Positions 32,704 to 40,893 of a DNA stretch of 64,000 nt are shown here, in pieces. The notes beneath the pieces were generated by a model. The model did not search any database. It worked only from the letters and a program-made list of their open reading frames with translations, and was not told where the DNA came from. Source of the stretch: Pengzhenrongella sicca (lineage in GTDB: Bacteria > Actinomycetota > Actinomycetes > Actinomycetales > Cellulomonadaceae); the NCBI RefSeq assembly GCF_017569225.1, contig NZ_CP071868.1:2728001-2792000 (forward strand), in the 5' to 3' direction. Numbering within the stretch: the stretch's first letter is position 1; the number at the start of each line of letters is the position of its first letter. Both the position numbers and the translations under genes were made by a program.

Positions 32704-33513
32704 GTGCCAGACCTGTGGGACCCGGAGCAGTACGCGCTGTTCGCCGATCACCGCCACCGCCCCGCGGCCGACCTGATGGCCCGCGTGGGCGCCGCGGACC
32801 CCCACCTCGTCGTGGACCTCGGGTGCGGGGCGGGCACGCTCGCGCTCGAGCTCGCCCGGCGCTGGCCGGACGCGCGGGTCGTCGGCGTCGACTCGTCGGC
32901 GGCGATGCTCGACCGCGCGCGGAACGCGGACGCGGCCGGCCGGGTCGAATGGGTGCGGGCCGACGTGCAGGAGTGGGACCCCGCCAGCCTCGGCGCCCCG
33001 ATCGGCGTCCTGGTCACGAACGCGCTCGTGCAGTGGGTTCCCACGCACCGGCAGCTCCTGCCGCGCTGGGTCGGCGCGCTCGCGCCCGGCGGCTGGTTCG
33101 CGCTGCAGGCACCCGGAAACTTCGAGGCGCCGTCGCACCGCCTGCTGCGCGCCGAGGCCGCGCGCTCGCCCCGCGCCGCCGACCTCCTGCCGCGCCTGCG
33201 CGGGGGCGACGCCGTGAGCGAGCCGGTCGTCTACGCGGCCCTGCTCGCGGGGCTCGGCTGCGACGTGGACGCCTGGGAGACGACCTACCTGCACCTCCTC
33301 GACCCGGCGGGACTCCAGGCGGACCCCGTGCTCGAGTGGGTCCGCGGCACGGCCCTGCCGCCGCTCCTGGCGGCGTTCGACGACCCCGTCGAGCGGGCGG
33401 AGTTCGTGCGCGCGTACGGCGACGCGCTGGCGCGGGCGTACCCGCGTCAGGAGTACGGCACGCCCCTGCCCTTCCGCCGGGTCTTCGCGGTCGCGCACAG
33501 ACGCCGCGACTGA
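32704..33513 (+). CDS. trans-aconitate 2-methyltransferase-like SAM methyltransferase
   Basis: A 269-residue class I methyltransferase. LWDPEQYALFADHRHRPAADLMARV at the N-terminus, the SAM motif VVDLGCGAGTLALELA, VVGVDSSAAMLDRA, DVQEWDP and the unusual NALVQWVPTHRQLLPRWVGAL are those of Tam; the length also fits (about 250). It would methylate trans-aconitate, a toxic by-product that inhibits aconitase. GTG at 32704 was chosen for GGGAGG eight bases upstream rather than the ATG at 32650. The TamR-like site upstream supports the call. Confidence 0.85.
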   Translation: MPDLWDPEQYALFADHRHRPAADLMARVGAADPHLVVDLGCGAGTLALELARRWPDARVVGVDSSAAMLDRARNADAAGRVEWVRADVQEWDPASLGAPIGVLVTNALVQWVPTHRQLLPRWVGALAPGGWFALQAPGNFEAPSHRLLRAEAARSPRAADLLPRLRGGDAVSEPVVYAALLAGLGCDVDAWETTYLHLLDPAGLQADPVLEWVRGTALPPLLAAFDDPVERAEFVRAYGDALARAYPRQEYGTPLPFRRVFAVAHRRRD

Positions 33514-33542
33514 CACCCCGGGCGGGATGCCTGACATCACCG

Positions 33543-33557
33543 CGGGCGTGACGCCCG
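33543..33557 (+). terminator. short hairpin after methyltransferase gene
   Basis: CGGGCGT-G-ACGCCCG, 30 bases past the stop; a perfect stem with a one-base centre, so it may instead be an operator. No T-run. Confidence 0.25.
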
Positions 33558-33628
33558 GCAGCACGGCCGGCGTGACGACTGACACAGCGCCCGCCGGGGC
33601 ACCGTCGTGGCCGTCGACGTACTCTTTG

Positions 33629-33644
33629 TACTGACCGGTCAGTA
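33629..33644 (+). promoter_or_regulatory. TetR-type operator of the ATPase/YhgE operon
   Basis: TACTGACCGGTCAGTA is a perfect 16-base palindrome, a very common TetR-family operator form. It lies 39 bases before the ATPase start codon, overlapping the probable -10 region (TATGAG at 33643). The tetR gene at the operon's end (36787) is the likely source of the repressor. Confidence 0.75.
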
Positions 33645-33683
33645 TGAGATCGGCTTCCTCCCCAGCCACGAAGGCGCACCGCG

Positions 33684-34460
33684 ATGTCGAACCCCACCAG
33701 CACCGAGCTCACCCCGATCGCCGCAGCCGAACCCGACGAGGCCGCGGTCGACAGCCCCGAGCCGCCGCCCGCCGTCGTCGCCACCGGCCTCGCGCTGCAC
33801 GGATCGCGCGGCCTCGTGTACGGGCCGGTTGACCTCGTGCTGCCGGCCGCGAGCCTGCTCGTCGTCCAGGGCACGCAGGGTGCCGGCCGGTCGAGCCTGC
33901 TGCTGACCCTCGCGGGCCGCATGGTGCCCGACCGGGGCGCGCGCCTGACGGTGCTCGGCCTCGACCTCCCCCGGGCACGCACGCAGGTGCAGCGGCGGGC
34001 CGCGATCGCGGGCTTCGCCGGGATCGACGACCTCGACGAGTCGGTCCGGGTCAGCGACCTCGTGCGCGAGCGGCTCGCCTGGCTGACGCCGTGGTACCAC
34101 CGCGTTCCCCCAGTCACCCAGCGCGCCTTCGCCGCGCACGCGAGCGCGGTCTGGGGCGATCGGCCGATCCCCCGCGTCGGCTCGATGATCTGGGACCTCG
34201 ACGAGATCGACGTCATGCTGCTGCGCATCACGCTCGCCATGGCGCAGCGCCCGGACCTGCTCGTCGTCGACGACATCGACCAGGTGCGCGACGGCGTCCG
34301 GCGGCAGTTCGTGTGGACCCGCCTCGAGGCGATCGCCGCCGCGGGCACGACCGTGATCGCCTCGGTCTCCTCGCTCGGCGAGGCGGCCGCGATGTCCTGG
34401 GTCGTCCCGCCGCAGCAGCTGCACCTGAGCACGGGCCCGCACGCCATTGCGGCCGCCTGA
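33684..34460 (+). CDS. ABC-type ATPase with degenerate motifs, YhgE/Pip partner
   Basis: A 258-residue protein built like an ABC ATP-binding subunit but with altered catalytic motifs. Walker A is GTQGAGRSS (63-71), with Arg69 where Lys is expected. No LSGGQ is present; the position before the helix reads WDLDEIDVMLLRITLAMAQRP. Walker B is DLLVVDDID (191-199), with Asp in place of the catalytic Glu. The C-terminus ASVSSLGEAAAMSW lacks a clear switch His. The first 35 residues are Pro/Glu-rich. It is followed by a YhgE/Pip membrane gene. It may bind nucleotide without turning it over, or use a different chemistry. Confidence 0.7.
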   Translation: MSNPTSTELTPIAAAEPDEAAVDSPEPPPAVVATGLALHGSRGLVYGPVDLVLPAASLLVVQGTQGAGRSSLLLTLAGRMVPDRGARLTVLGLDLPRARTQVQRRAAIAGFAGIDDLDESVRVSDLVRERLAWLTPWYHRVPPVTQRAFAAHASAVWGDRPIPRVGSMIWDLDEIDVMLLRITLAMAQRPDLLVVDDIDQVRDGVRRQFVWTRLEAIAAAGTTVIASVSSLGEAAAMSWVVPPQQLHLSTGPHAIAAA

Positions 34461-34554
34461 CCCGCAGGTCCCACGGGCCTCGCCCGACTCCCCCCGCACG
34501 CCACCCCCCCCACTCCCCCCGCGCCCGACCGGCGCCGCGTCCGAACGGATCGTC

Positions 34555-36774
34555 ATGCTCTCCCTCACCTCCACCGGCACCGAGCTGCGCAGGTTCCGCC
34601 ACGGCGCGCTGCCCCGGATCGCGGTCGCCGCGATGCTGCTCATCCCGCTGCTGTACGGCGCGCTGTACCTGTGGGCGTTCTGGGACCCGACCGGCAACCT
34701 GGACAAGCTGCCGGTCGCGCTCGTGAACGCCGACCGCGCGGCGACGGCCGACGGCCGGTCGATCGACGCCGGCGCCGACGTGAGCGCCGAGCTGCTCGCC
34801 TCCGGTGACCTCGACTGGGTCGTGACGGACGCCGACGACGCCGCGACCGGCGTCTCGGACGGCACCTACTACTTCGCCCTCACGATCCCGGCGGACTTCT
34901 CGACCCAGATCGCGTCCGCGGGCGGCGACGACCCGGCCGCGGCCGAGCTGATGGTCACCTATAACGACGCGAACTCCTTCCTCGCCTCGACCCTCGGCAA
35001 GTCCGCGATGGCCCAGGTCCGCACGGCCGTGTCCGACTCCGTGAGCGAGCAGGCCGTCGACACGGTCCTGGTGGGCCTCGGGTCGGCGCGGGACGGCTTC
35101 GCCGAGGCGTCCGACGGCGCCCTGACCCTCACCGCCGCGAGCGGCCAGCTCGCCGACGGCGCGACGCAGGTCGCCGACGGCTCCGGCGCGCTGGCCGACG
35201 GCGCGGCGTCCGCCGCCGCCGGGGCGAGCACGCTCGCCGCGGGCGCGGGCGACCTCGCGGACGGCGCCACGGCCGCCGCCGCGGGCAGCTCCAAGCTGGC
35301 CGCCGGGGCCTCGAGCGCCGCGACCGGCTCGGCGCAGCTCGCCACCGGCGCCGCCACGGCGGCGAGCGGCGCCGCGACGCTGTCGACCGGCGCCACGGCC
35401 GTCGCCGACGGAACGGCCACCGCGGCCTCCTCGAGCGCACAGCTGGCCACCGGCGCGACCCAGGTCGCCGGCGGCGTGGATGAGACCGTCGCCTCGGTCG
35501 GCGCACTCGCCGGCAAGCTGCCCGCACTGAGCGCCGGGCTCACGAGCATCGGCCAGTACCTCGGGGCCCAGGCGAGCGCGGGGGACGTCACGGCGGCCGC
35601 GCTGCTCACGGGGCTGCAGACCGCGACCGCCGCACTGCCGGACGCCGACGCGCTCGCGACCATGCAGGCCGATCTCGCGACGCTCGACGCCGGCGCCAAC
35701 GACGTCGCGACCGGGGCCACGGCGCTCAGCACGGGCCTCGATCCCCTCGTGGCGGGCACCCGCGAGGTGGCGACCGGGGCCGACGCGCTCGCGACCGGGA
35801 CGAGCGCGCTGTCGACCGGGGCCGGCACCCTCGCGACCGGGACGAGCGCACTGTCGACCGGGGCGAGCACGCTCGCCGCAGGCAACGGCGTGCTCGCCGC
35901 CGGCGCGGGTCAGGTCTTCGCCGGCGCGGGTCAGCTCGCGGACGGCACGGGCACCCTCGCGGCGGGCTCGACCACCCTGGCCGACGGCGCGGGCCAGGTC
36001 GCGGACGGCGTCGGCCAGGTCGGCGGCGGGACACAGACGCTCGCCGACGCGCTGCGTTCCGGCGCAGACCAGATCCCCGCCGACTCGGCGGCGCAGCAGA
36101 CGCAGCGCGCGAGCGTGCTCAGCTCGCCCGTGTCGATCGACTCGACGGACTCGGCCCAGGCGGAGGGGTTCGGCGAGGGCTTCGCGCCGTTCTTCATCCC
36201 GCTCGCGCTGTTCGTCGGCGCCCTCATCACGTGGCTGCTGCTGCGGCCCGTCCCCCCGCGCGCGCTCGGGACCCCGGCGTCGGGCTGGCGGACGGCGCTC
36301 GCCGGGTACCTGCCCGCGCTCGCGATCGGCGTCGGCCAGGTCGCGATCATGCTCGCCGTGATCCACGTCGGGCTCGGCCTGCAGCTGGCGAGCGTCGCCG
36401 GGACGATCGCCTTCACGCTGCTCATCGTCGCCGCGTTCCTCGCGCTGCAGCAGATGCTCAACGCGGTGTTCGGCCCGGCCGCGGGCAAGGTCATGATCCT
36501 CGCGCTGCTGATGCTGCAGCTGGCGTCCTCGGGCGGCACCTACCCGGTCGAGACGACGCCCGCGTTCTTCCAGGTCATCCACCCGCTGCTGCCGATGAGC
36601 TACGCCGTGTCCGGGCTGCGCGAGGTCATCACCGGCGGCATCGACGCGCGGCTGTGGACCGCCGTCGCCTACCTCGCCGTCCTGCTCGCCGTGTCGCTCG
36701 CGCTGACGGCCTGGCGCGCCGGGCGGATGCGGACCTGGACCCTCGGTCGGCTGCACCCCGTGCTCGAGATCTGA
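34555..36774 (+). CDS. YhgE/Pip family membrane protein with heptad repeats
   Basis: A 739-residue protein of the YhgE/Pip (phage infection protein / ABC-2-like) type. A first membrane helix at about 20-40 (IAVAAMLLIPLLYGALYLWAFW) is followed by the conserved LPVALVNADRAA. A long extracytoplasmic region carries seven-residue repeats (LATGTSA, LSTGAGT, LADGAGQ and variants, about residues 205-500). Five to six C-terminal helices include the ABC-2-like TYPVETTPAFFQVIHPLLPMSY. ATG at 34555; ribosome site weak. Family members act in envelope processes and type VII-like secretion; here the substrate is unknown. Confidence 0.85.
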   Translation: MLSLTSTGTELRRFRHGALPRIAVAAMLLIPLLYGALYLWAFWDPTGNLDKLPVALVNADRAATADGRSIDAGADVSAELLASGDLDWVVTDADDAATGVSDGTYYFALTIPADFSTQIASAGGDDPAAAELMVTYNDANSFLASTLGKSAMAQVRTAVSDSVSEQAVDTVLVGLGSARDGFAEASDGALTLTAASGQLADGATQVADGSGALADGAASAAAGASTLAAGAGDLADGATAAAAGSSKLAAGASSAATGSAQLATGAATAASGAATLSTGATAVADGTATAASSSAQLATGATQVAGGVDETVASVGALAGKLPALSAGLTSIGQYLGAQASAGDVTAAALLTGLQTATAALPDADALATMQADLATLDAGANDVATGATALSTGLDPLVAGTREVATGADALATGTSALSTGAGTLATGTSALSTGASTLAAGNGVLAAGAGQVFAGAGQLADGTGTLAAGSTTLADGAGQVADGVGQVGGGTQTLADALRSGADQIPADSAAQQTQRASVLSSPVSIDSTDSAQAEGFGEGFAPFFIPLALFVGALITWLLLRPVPPRALGTPASGWRTALAGYLPALAIGVGQVAIMLAVIHVGLGLQLASVAGTIAFTLLIVAAFLALQQMLNAVFGPAAGKVMILALLMLQLASSGGTYPVETTPAFFQVIHPLLPMSYAVSGLREVITGGIDARLWTAVAYLAVLLAVSLALTAWRAGRMRTWTLGRLHPVLEI

Positions 36775-36786
36775 GAGGCTGGCGCG

Positions 36787-37401
36787 GTGGACATCGCGGT
36801 GGGGCTCGAGGCGGCGCACGCTGACGGGGCGCGCGCCGCCCCCGCGCGGCGCAGCGGGACGCGCCAGCAGATCATCGACGCGGCCGTCGCGCTGATCGCG
36901 AACCGGGGCTTCTCCGCGACGTCGGTGGACGACATCGCCGCGGCCGCTGGGGTCGCGAAGGGCTCCATCTTCTACATCTTCGGGTCCAAGACCGACATGT
37001 TCGAGCAGATCCTCAGCGAGGGGGTGCGGCGCCTGACGGACGACCTGCGGGCGGCCGGCGCCGGGCTGACCGGAGCGAGCGCGCTCGCCGCTCTCGTGAC
37101 CGAGCTGCTGCGCAACGTGCACGAGCATCCGGCGTTCGCCAAGCTGATGACCGCCGAGGTGTTCCGCACGGGCCGGCACTGGCAGGACTCGATCCGGCTC
37201 GTTCGCGACGAGTCGATGGCGGTCTTCGCCGACGTCGTGCACGAGGCGCGGCCCGACCTGGACGCCGCGCTGGTCGGGGCTGCCGTGTTCGGGGCGACGC
37301 TCGTGACCGGCCTCGAGTGGCTCGCCTTCCAGCCCGAGCGCACGTTCGACGAGGTCCGCGCCGCGATCCTCGCCACCACGCACGGGCTGCTCCCGGGCTG
37401 A
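36787..37401 (+). CDS. TetR/AcrR family transcriptional regulator
   Basis: A 204-residue TetR repressor. The DNA-binding domain is at residues 25-70: RQQIIDAAVALIANRGFSATSVDDIAAAAGVAKGSIFYIFGSKTDMF (cores SVDDIAAAAGVAKGSIFYIF). The C-terminal ligand domain is all-helical without a recognisable specificity motif. Starts with GTG 12 bases after the YhgE/Pip stop, so it is co-transcribed and probably closes a feedback loop through the palindrome at 33629-33644. Confidence 0.92.
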   Translation: MDIAVGLEAAHADGARAAPARRSGTRQQIIDAAVALIANRGFSATSVDDIAAAAGVAKGSIFYIFGSKTDMFEQILSEGVRRLTDDLRAAGAGLTGASALAALVTELLRNVHEHPAFAKLMTAEVFRTGRHWQDSIRLVRDESMAVFADVVHEARPDLDAALVGAAVFGATLVTGLEWLAFQPERTFDEVRAAILATTHGLLPG

Positions 37402-37418
37402 GGCCCGAGCCCGCCGCG

Positions 37419-37444
37419 ACCCGCGCCCACGACCCGCGCCCACG
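37419..37444. repeat. 13-bp tandem duplication
   Basis: ACCCGCGCCCACG occurs at 37419-37431 and 37432-37444, between the TetR stop and the RraA ribosome site. Confidence 0.6.
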
Positions 37445-37461
37445 ACCCGGAAGGCCCCGCC

Positions 37462-37950
37462 ATGGTCAGCCCGTCAGCCGTCCCCCCGACCGCCGATCTC
37501 GTCGACGCGCACGGCGCCGCGCTGGGCAGCTGCGACCTGCAGCTGCGCCAGTACGGCGGGCACACGGCGTTCGCCGGGACGGTCCGGACAGTGCGCTGCC
37601 ACGAGGACAACGCCCTCGTGCGGCGCGTGCTCGCGGAACCCGGGGGCGGGCACGTGCTCGTCGTCGACGGCGGCGGCTCGCTGCACAGCGCGCTGCTCGG
37701 CGACCAGATCGCTGCGGCCGCGGTCGCGAACGGCTGGGCCGGCGTGGTGATCCACGGCGCCGTGCGCGACGTCGCCCAGCTGCGCGAGCTGCCGCTGGGC
37801 ATCAAGGCGCTCGGCGCCAACCCGCGCACGGGCGCCAAGCTCGGGGTGGGCGCGGTCGACGTGCCCGTCACGTTCGGCGGCGTCGAGTTCACCCCCGGCC
37901 AGCAGCTGTGGAGCGACGACGACGGCGTCGTCGTCCTCGCCACGGGCTGA
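37462..37950 (+). CDS. rraA: RraA family protein (RNase E inhibitor / aldolase-like)
   Basis: A 162-residue RraA fold protein: [21 protein letters not shown] at the start, [51 protein letters not shown] (quoted in part) and [23 protein letters not shown] with the Arg-Asp pair. E. coli RraA binds RNase E; related proteins are 4-hydroxy-4-methyl-2-oxoglutarate aldolases with the same Arg-Asp motif. Length and start favour the RraA regulator subgroup. GGAAGG lies nine bases before the ATG. Apparently a single-gene unit. Confidence 0.85.
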   Translation: MVSPSAVPPTADLVDAHGAALGSCDLQLRQYGGHTAFAGTVRTVRCHEDNALVRRVLAEPGGGHVLVVDGGGSLHSALLGDQIAAAAVANGWAGVVIHGAVRDVAQLRELPLGIKALGANPRTGAKLGVGAVDVPVTFGGVEFTPGQQLWSDDDGVVVLATG

Positions 37951-38041
37951 GGCTCGCGGCGCGGCCCGCCGGTCTTGACGGCGTCGCTCGGGGTTCGAGA
38001 CGATTCCGCGACACCGCCGAGCGCACCCACCGAGGTTCACG

Positions 38042-38308
38042 ATGGCTACTGGCAAGCTCAAGTGGTTCGACGACAACAAGGGCTACGGCCTCATCTCCCT
38101 GGATGACTCCGGGGTGGAGGTGATCGTCATGGACTCTGCGGTCTCGAGCGAGACCCGCGCGATCCTCGACGCTCATGTGCGGCTCGAGTTCGATGTGGTG
38201 CAGGGGATCACTGGCCTCGAGGCCGACAACCTCCATGCCTTAGGGCCGCTCGAAGGTCCCGGCACGGGAGGCGGCGGAACCCGGCCAGCCCCGCAGGCGG
38301 GCTTCTAG
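38042..38308 (+). CDS. divergent cold-shock-domain protein
   Basis: An 88-residue protein whose first 65 residues form a cold-shock domain, GKLKWFDDNKGYGLISLDDSG. RNP1 is KGYGLI in place of KGFGFI, and RNP2, normally DVFVHFS, reads EVIVMDSA. The loss of the aromatic residues suggests weakened or altered nucleic-acid binding. The C-terminal 20 residues are Gly/Pro-rich. ATG at 38042 with weak GAGG upstream. Six bases separate it from a membrane protein gene, so the two are probably co-transcribed. Confidence 0.8.
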   Translation: MATGKLKWFDDNKGYGLISLDDSGVEVIVMDSAVSSETRAILDAHVRLEFDVVQGITGLEADNLHALGPLEGPGTGGGGTRPAPQAGF

Positions 38309-38314
38309 CCGTCC

Positions 38315-39406
38315 ATGGCCGACCTGCTCAAGGGTCTCGCCGGTGGCTGGGCGTTTCTCGTCTCCTGGGTCTTTCCGTCGCTGACCGCGTGGTCGGTCTT
38401 CGGCCTGCTCGTGTTTCCGCGCCTCGACTCGGTTCCCGGCTTCGCCGACATCGCCGCCACGAGCGAGGCGAACCAGGCGATCGCCCTCCTCGGCGTCGCG
38501 TTCTTCACTGCCATCCTGCTCTCGGCGCTGTCGACGACGCTCTACCGCATCCTCGAGGGCTACCTTCTGCTCCCCGAGCGTGTGGCCGTCCGCTGGCGCC
38601 AACGCCAGCTGCGCCGTCGCACCGCGCTGCTGGCGGAGGTCGCGGCGCTGCGCGCCCGCCACCCCGAGGGCGATGCAGGCGCGGCTAGCACGGGCATCTC
38701 GGTGCGGATCGGGCTGATCAACGAGAAGCTCCGGCGGTTCCCGGCCGACCCGCGACAGTTCGGCCCGACGGCGTTCGCCAACGCCCTGCGCGCGGCGGAG
38801 ACCTACGGCTGGGACCGCTACCAGCTCGACTCGCAGACGCTGTGGTCCGAGCTGCAGGCAGTCCTGCCCGAAGGGCTCAAGGACGAGATGGACCGGGCGC
38901 GGGCGCCGATCAACTTCTTCGTGTCCCTGCTCTTCCTGTCGTGCCTGCTCGGGGCGGCGTGCGTCGCCGCGGCGTTCGCCGGTCCGACGGACGCGCTCGC
39001 GCTCGTGGCCGCTGCCGCCGGCTCCGCGGCGCTCGTGCCGGTCTGGTACCACCTCGCGGTCCTCAACACCCGCTACGTCCTGGTGGTGATGCAGGCGACC
39101 GTGAACGTCGGCCGCGTCGCGCTCGCCGCGTCTCTGGGCCTCGAGCTCCCGCGAACGCTCGCCGCCGAGCGCGGGATGTGGGAGCAGATTTACTGGTTCG
39201 TGCACGAGCCCTACGACCCGACGTACGTCGCGAGCCTCGATCGCTACCGGCTCGATCCCGCCGCCGCGCCCGCGCGCCCGACCGTCCCCCCGAGCGCTGC
39301 GCTCGCGACGCCGTCGGCCACCAACGGTTCCGCCGCGCCGGCGGCCGCCGACCCCACCACAGAACCCGCCGCGACCGGCGCCGCGGCCCCGGCGCCCGAG
39401 GCCTGA
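38315..39406 (+). CDS. membrane protein of unknown function
   Basis: Not recognised. A 363-residue protein with two N-terminal membrane helices (about 8-32 and 52-75), a cytosolic Arg-rich coiled-coil-like segment (RVAVRWRQRQLRRRTALLAEVAALR), a soluble stretch with LRRFPADPRQFGPTAFANALRAAETYGWDRYQLDS (quoted in part), two further helices (about 205-255) and an Ala/Pro-rich tail. The tail's last 163 bases overlap the 3' end of the convergent nasB-like gene. Paired with a divergent cold-shock protein. Confidence 0.7.
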   Translation: MADLLKGLAGGWAFLVSWVFPSLTAWSVFGLLVFPRLDSVPGFADIAATSEANQAIALLGVAFFTAILLSALSTTLYRILEGYLLLPERVAVRWRQRQLRRRTALLAEVAALRARHPEGDAGAASTGISVRIGLINEKLRRFPADPRQFGPTAFANALRAAETYGWDRYQLDSQTLWSELQAVLPEGLKDEMDRARAPINFFVSLLFLSCLLGAACVAAAFAGPTDALALVAAAAGSAALVPVWYHLAVLNTRYVLVVMQATVNVGRVALAASLGLELPRTLAAERGMWEQIYWFVHEPYDPTYVASLDRYRLDPAAAPARPTVPPSAALATPSATNGSAAPAAADPTTEPAATGAAAPAPEA

Positions 39407-40893
39407 CCCGGGTTCCCCAGCCAGTCGAGCAGCCCGCACACCGCGTCCGCGCACCCGCCGCAGCCGGTCGTCGCGCGGGTCGCCACCGCGACGTCGGGCA
39501 GAGTCCGGGCGCCCGCGCGCCACGACGCGACGATCTCGCCCTTCGTGACGCCGTTGCACCGGCACACGGTCGCCCGGTCGGGCATGAGGGTCGCCGACGG
39601 CTCGCTCGCCGCCACGGCGCCCCGGACCGGCCGGAGCAGCAGCTGCGCAGGGTCGGCGGGGGCGGGAGTGCGGCGCGTGTACGCCGCGACGAGGTCAGCC
39701 GCGACCGGTCCCGCGCCGACGCACGTCGCCCCGACGACGACGCCGCCCGCCACCACGACCTCGACGTGCCGGCCGGCGTCGGGGTCGCTCAGCCGGACCC
39801 GCCGCAGCCCGGGGGCGGGCGCGCCCGCGATCGGCCCGTGCCCGCCCATCGTGACGACGTCGAGGCCGTGCGCCTTGACCCGGACGACGTCGGTCGGCGC
39901 ACCGGCGGCGGGCGCCGGGGACGCGCCGTCGGCGGGCGCGCCGGAGGTGAGCAGCGCCGCGAGGCGTCGGGCCTGGTCCCAGCCCTGCGCGATCAGCCCG
40001 GACCCGCCCTCCGGGGGCTCGGCGCAGTCGCCGATCGCGTAGACGGCGGGGTCGGCGGTCGCGCAGTCGGCGCCGACGACGACGCCGCGGCGCACCTCGA
40101 GCCCCGCCCGCAGCGCGAGCCCCGTCTCGGGTTCCGTGCCGGCCGCGAGCACGAGCAGGTCGGCGGGCAGCCGCTCGCCGTCGCCGAGCCGGACGGCCGC
40201 GAGGCGACCGGCGAGAAGCTCGACCTGCGCCGTTCGCGCGCCCACGCGCTGCCCGACCCCCAGCGCGGCCAGCCCGCCGGCGACCGCCGCCGCGGCGGCC
40301 GGGTCGAGCTGGCGGTCCATGAGGTGGAGGCCGCGGTGCACGACCGTGACGTGCAGCCCGCGGCGCGCCAGGCCGCAGGCGGCCTCGAGGCCGAGCACGC
40401 CGCCGCCCAACACGACGGCGTGGCGCGCGTTCACCGTGGCGGCGACGATCTCGCGCGCGTCGTCGAGCGTGCGCAGCGCGTGGACCCCGGCGGGCAGGCC
40501 TGCGGGCAGCCCGGCGGGCGCGCGCCCTGCCGTGACCGCCGCCGACGGCAGGCCCTCGATCCCGGGCACGCGGGCGCGCGCGCCGGTCGCGAGCACGGCT
40601 ACGTCGTACCCGAACCGCGCGCCGTCGGCGGTGGTCACGACCCGCTCGAGGCGGTCGAGCCCCGCGACGGCTGCGCCGAGCAGCACGCGCACCCCGGGCA
40701 GCTCCTGGCGCGGCAGGGCGAGGGACGCGACGTCGACCTTGCCCGCGACCACCTCGCTGAGCAGCACCCGGTTGTACGGCTCGTACTCCTCCGCGCCGAG
40801 CACGGTGACGTCGAGCCCGCCGTCGCGGCGCACGAGGTCCTCGACGAAGCGGGACCCCACCATCCCGTTGCCCACCACCACGACGCGCGTCAT
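39244..40893 (-). CDS. nasB: NAD(P)H/FAD oxidoreductase with 2Fe-2S domain, nitrate reductase electron-transfer subunit
   Basis: A 549-residue flavoprotein that would pass electrons from NAD(P)H to the nitrate reductase encoded just upstream. The first 330 residues are a pyridine nucleotide-disulfide reductase fold: VVVVGNGMVGSRFVEDLV, AVVLGGGVLGLEAACGLARRGL, VYAIGDCAEPP. A BFD-type 2Fe-2S domain follows with CRCNGVTKGEIV and TTGCGGCADAVCGLL. The Ala-rich C-terminal tail overlaps the convergent membrane protein gene by 163 bases. ATG overlaps the nasA stop (ATGA). The same domain pair opens NirB. Confidence 0.85.
   Translation of the reverse strand: MTRVVVVGNGMVGSRFVEDLVRRDGGLDVTVLGAEEYEPYNRVLLSEVVAGKVDVASLALPRQELPGVRVLLGAAVAGLDRLERVVTTADGARFGYDVAVLATGARARVPGIEGLPSAAVTAGRAPAGLPAGLPAGVHALRTLDDAREIVAATVNARHAVVLGGGVLGLEAACGLARRGLHVTVVHRGLHLMDRQLDPAAAAAVAGGLAALGVGQRVGARTAQVELLAGRLAAVRLGDGERLPADLLVLAAGTEPETGLALRAGLEVRRGVVVGADCATADPAVYAIGDCAEPPEGGSGLIAQGWDQARRLAALLTSGAPADGASPAPAAGAPTDVVRVKAHGLDVVTMGGHGPIAGAPAPGLRRVRLSDPDAGRHVEVVVAGGVVVGATCVGAGPVAADLVAAYTRRTPAPADPAQLLLRPVRGAVAASEPSATLMPDRATVCRCNGVTKGEIVASWRAGARTLPDVAVATRATTGCGGCADAVCGLLDWLGNPGQASGAGAAAPVAAGSVVGSAAAGAAEPLVADGVASAALGGTVGRAGAAAGSSR

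Noticed and set aside
34490-34530. C-rich run as a regulatory G-quadruplex before the YhgE gene
   Set aside because: Low-complexity C tracts occur by composition here; no conserved four-tract spacing was evident.
34228-37443. 1071-codon frame opposite the YhgE/Pip gene
   Set aside because: Its repeats merely mirror the heptad repeats of the real gene; no start signals or domains.
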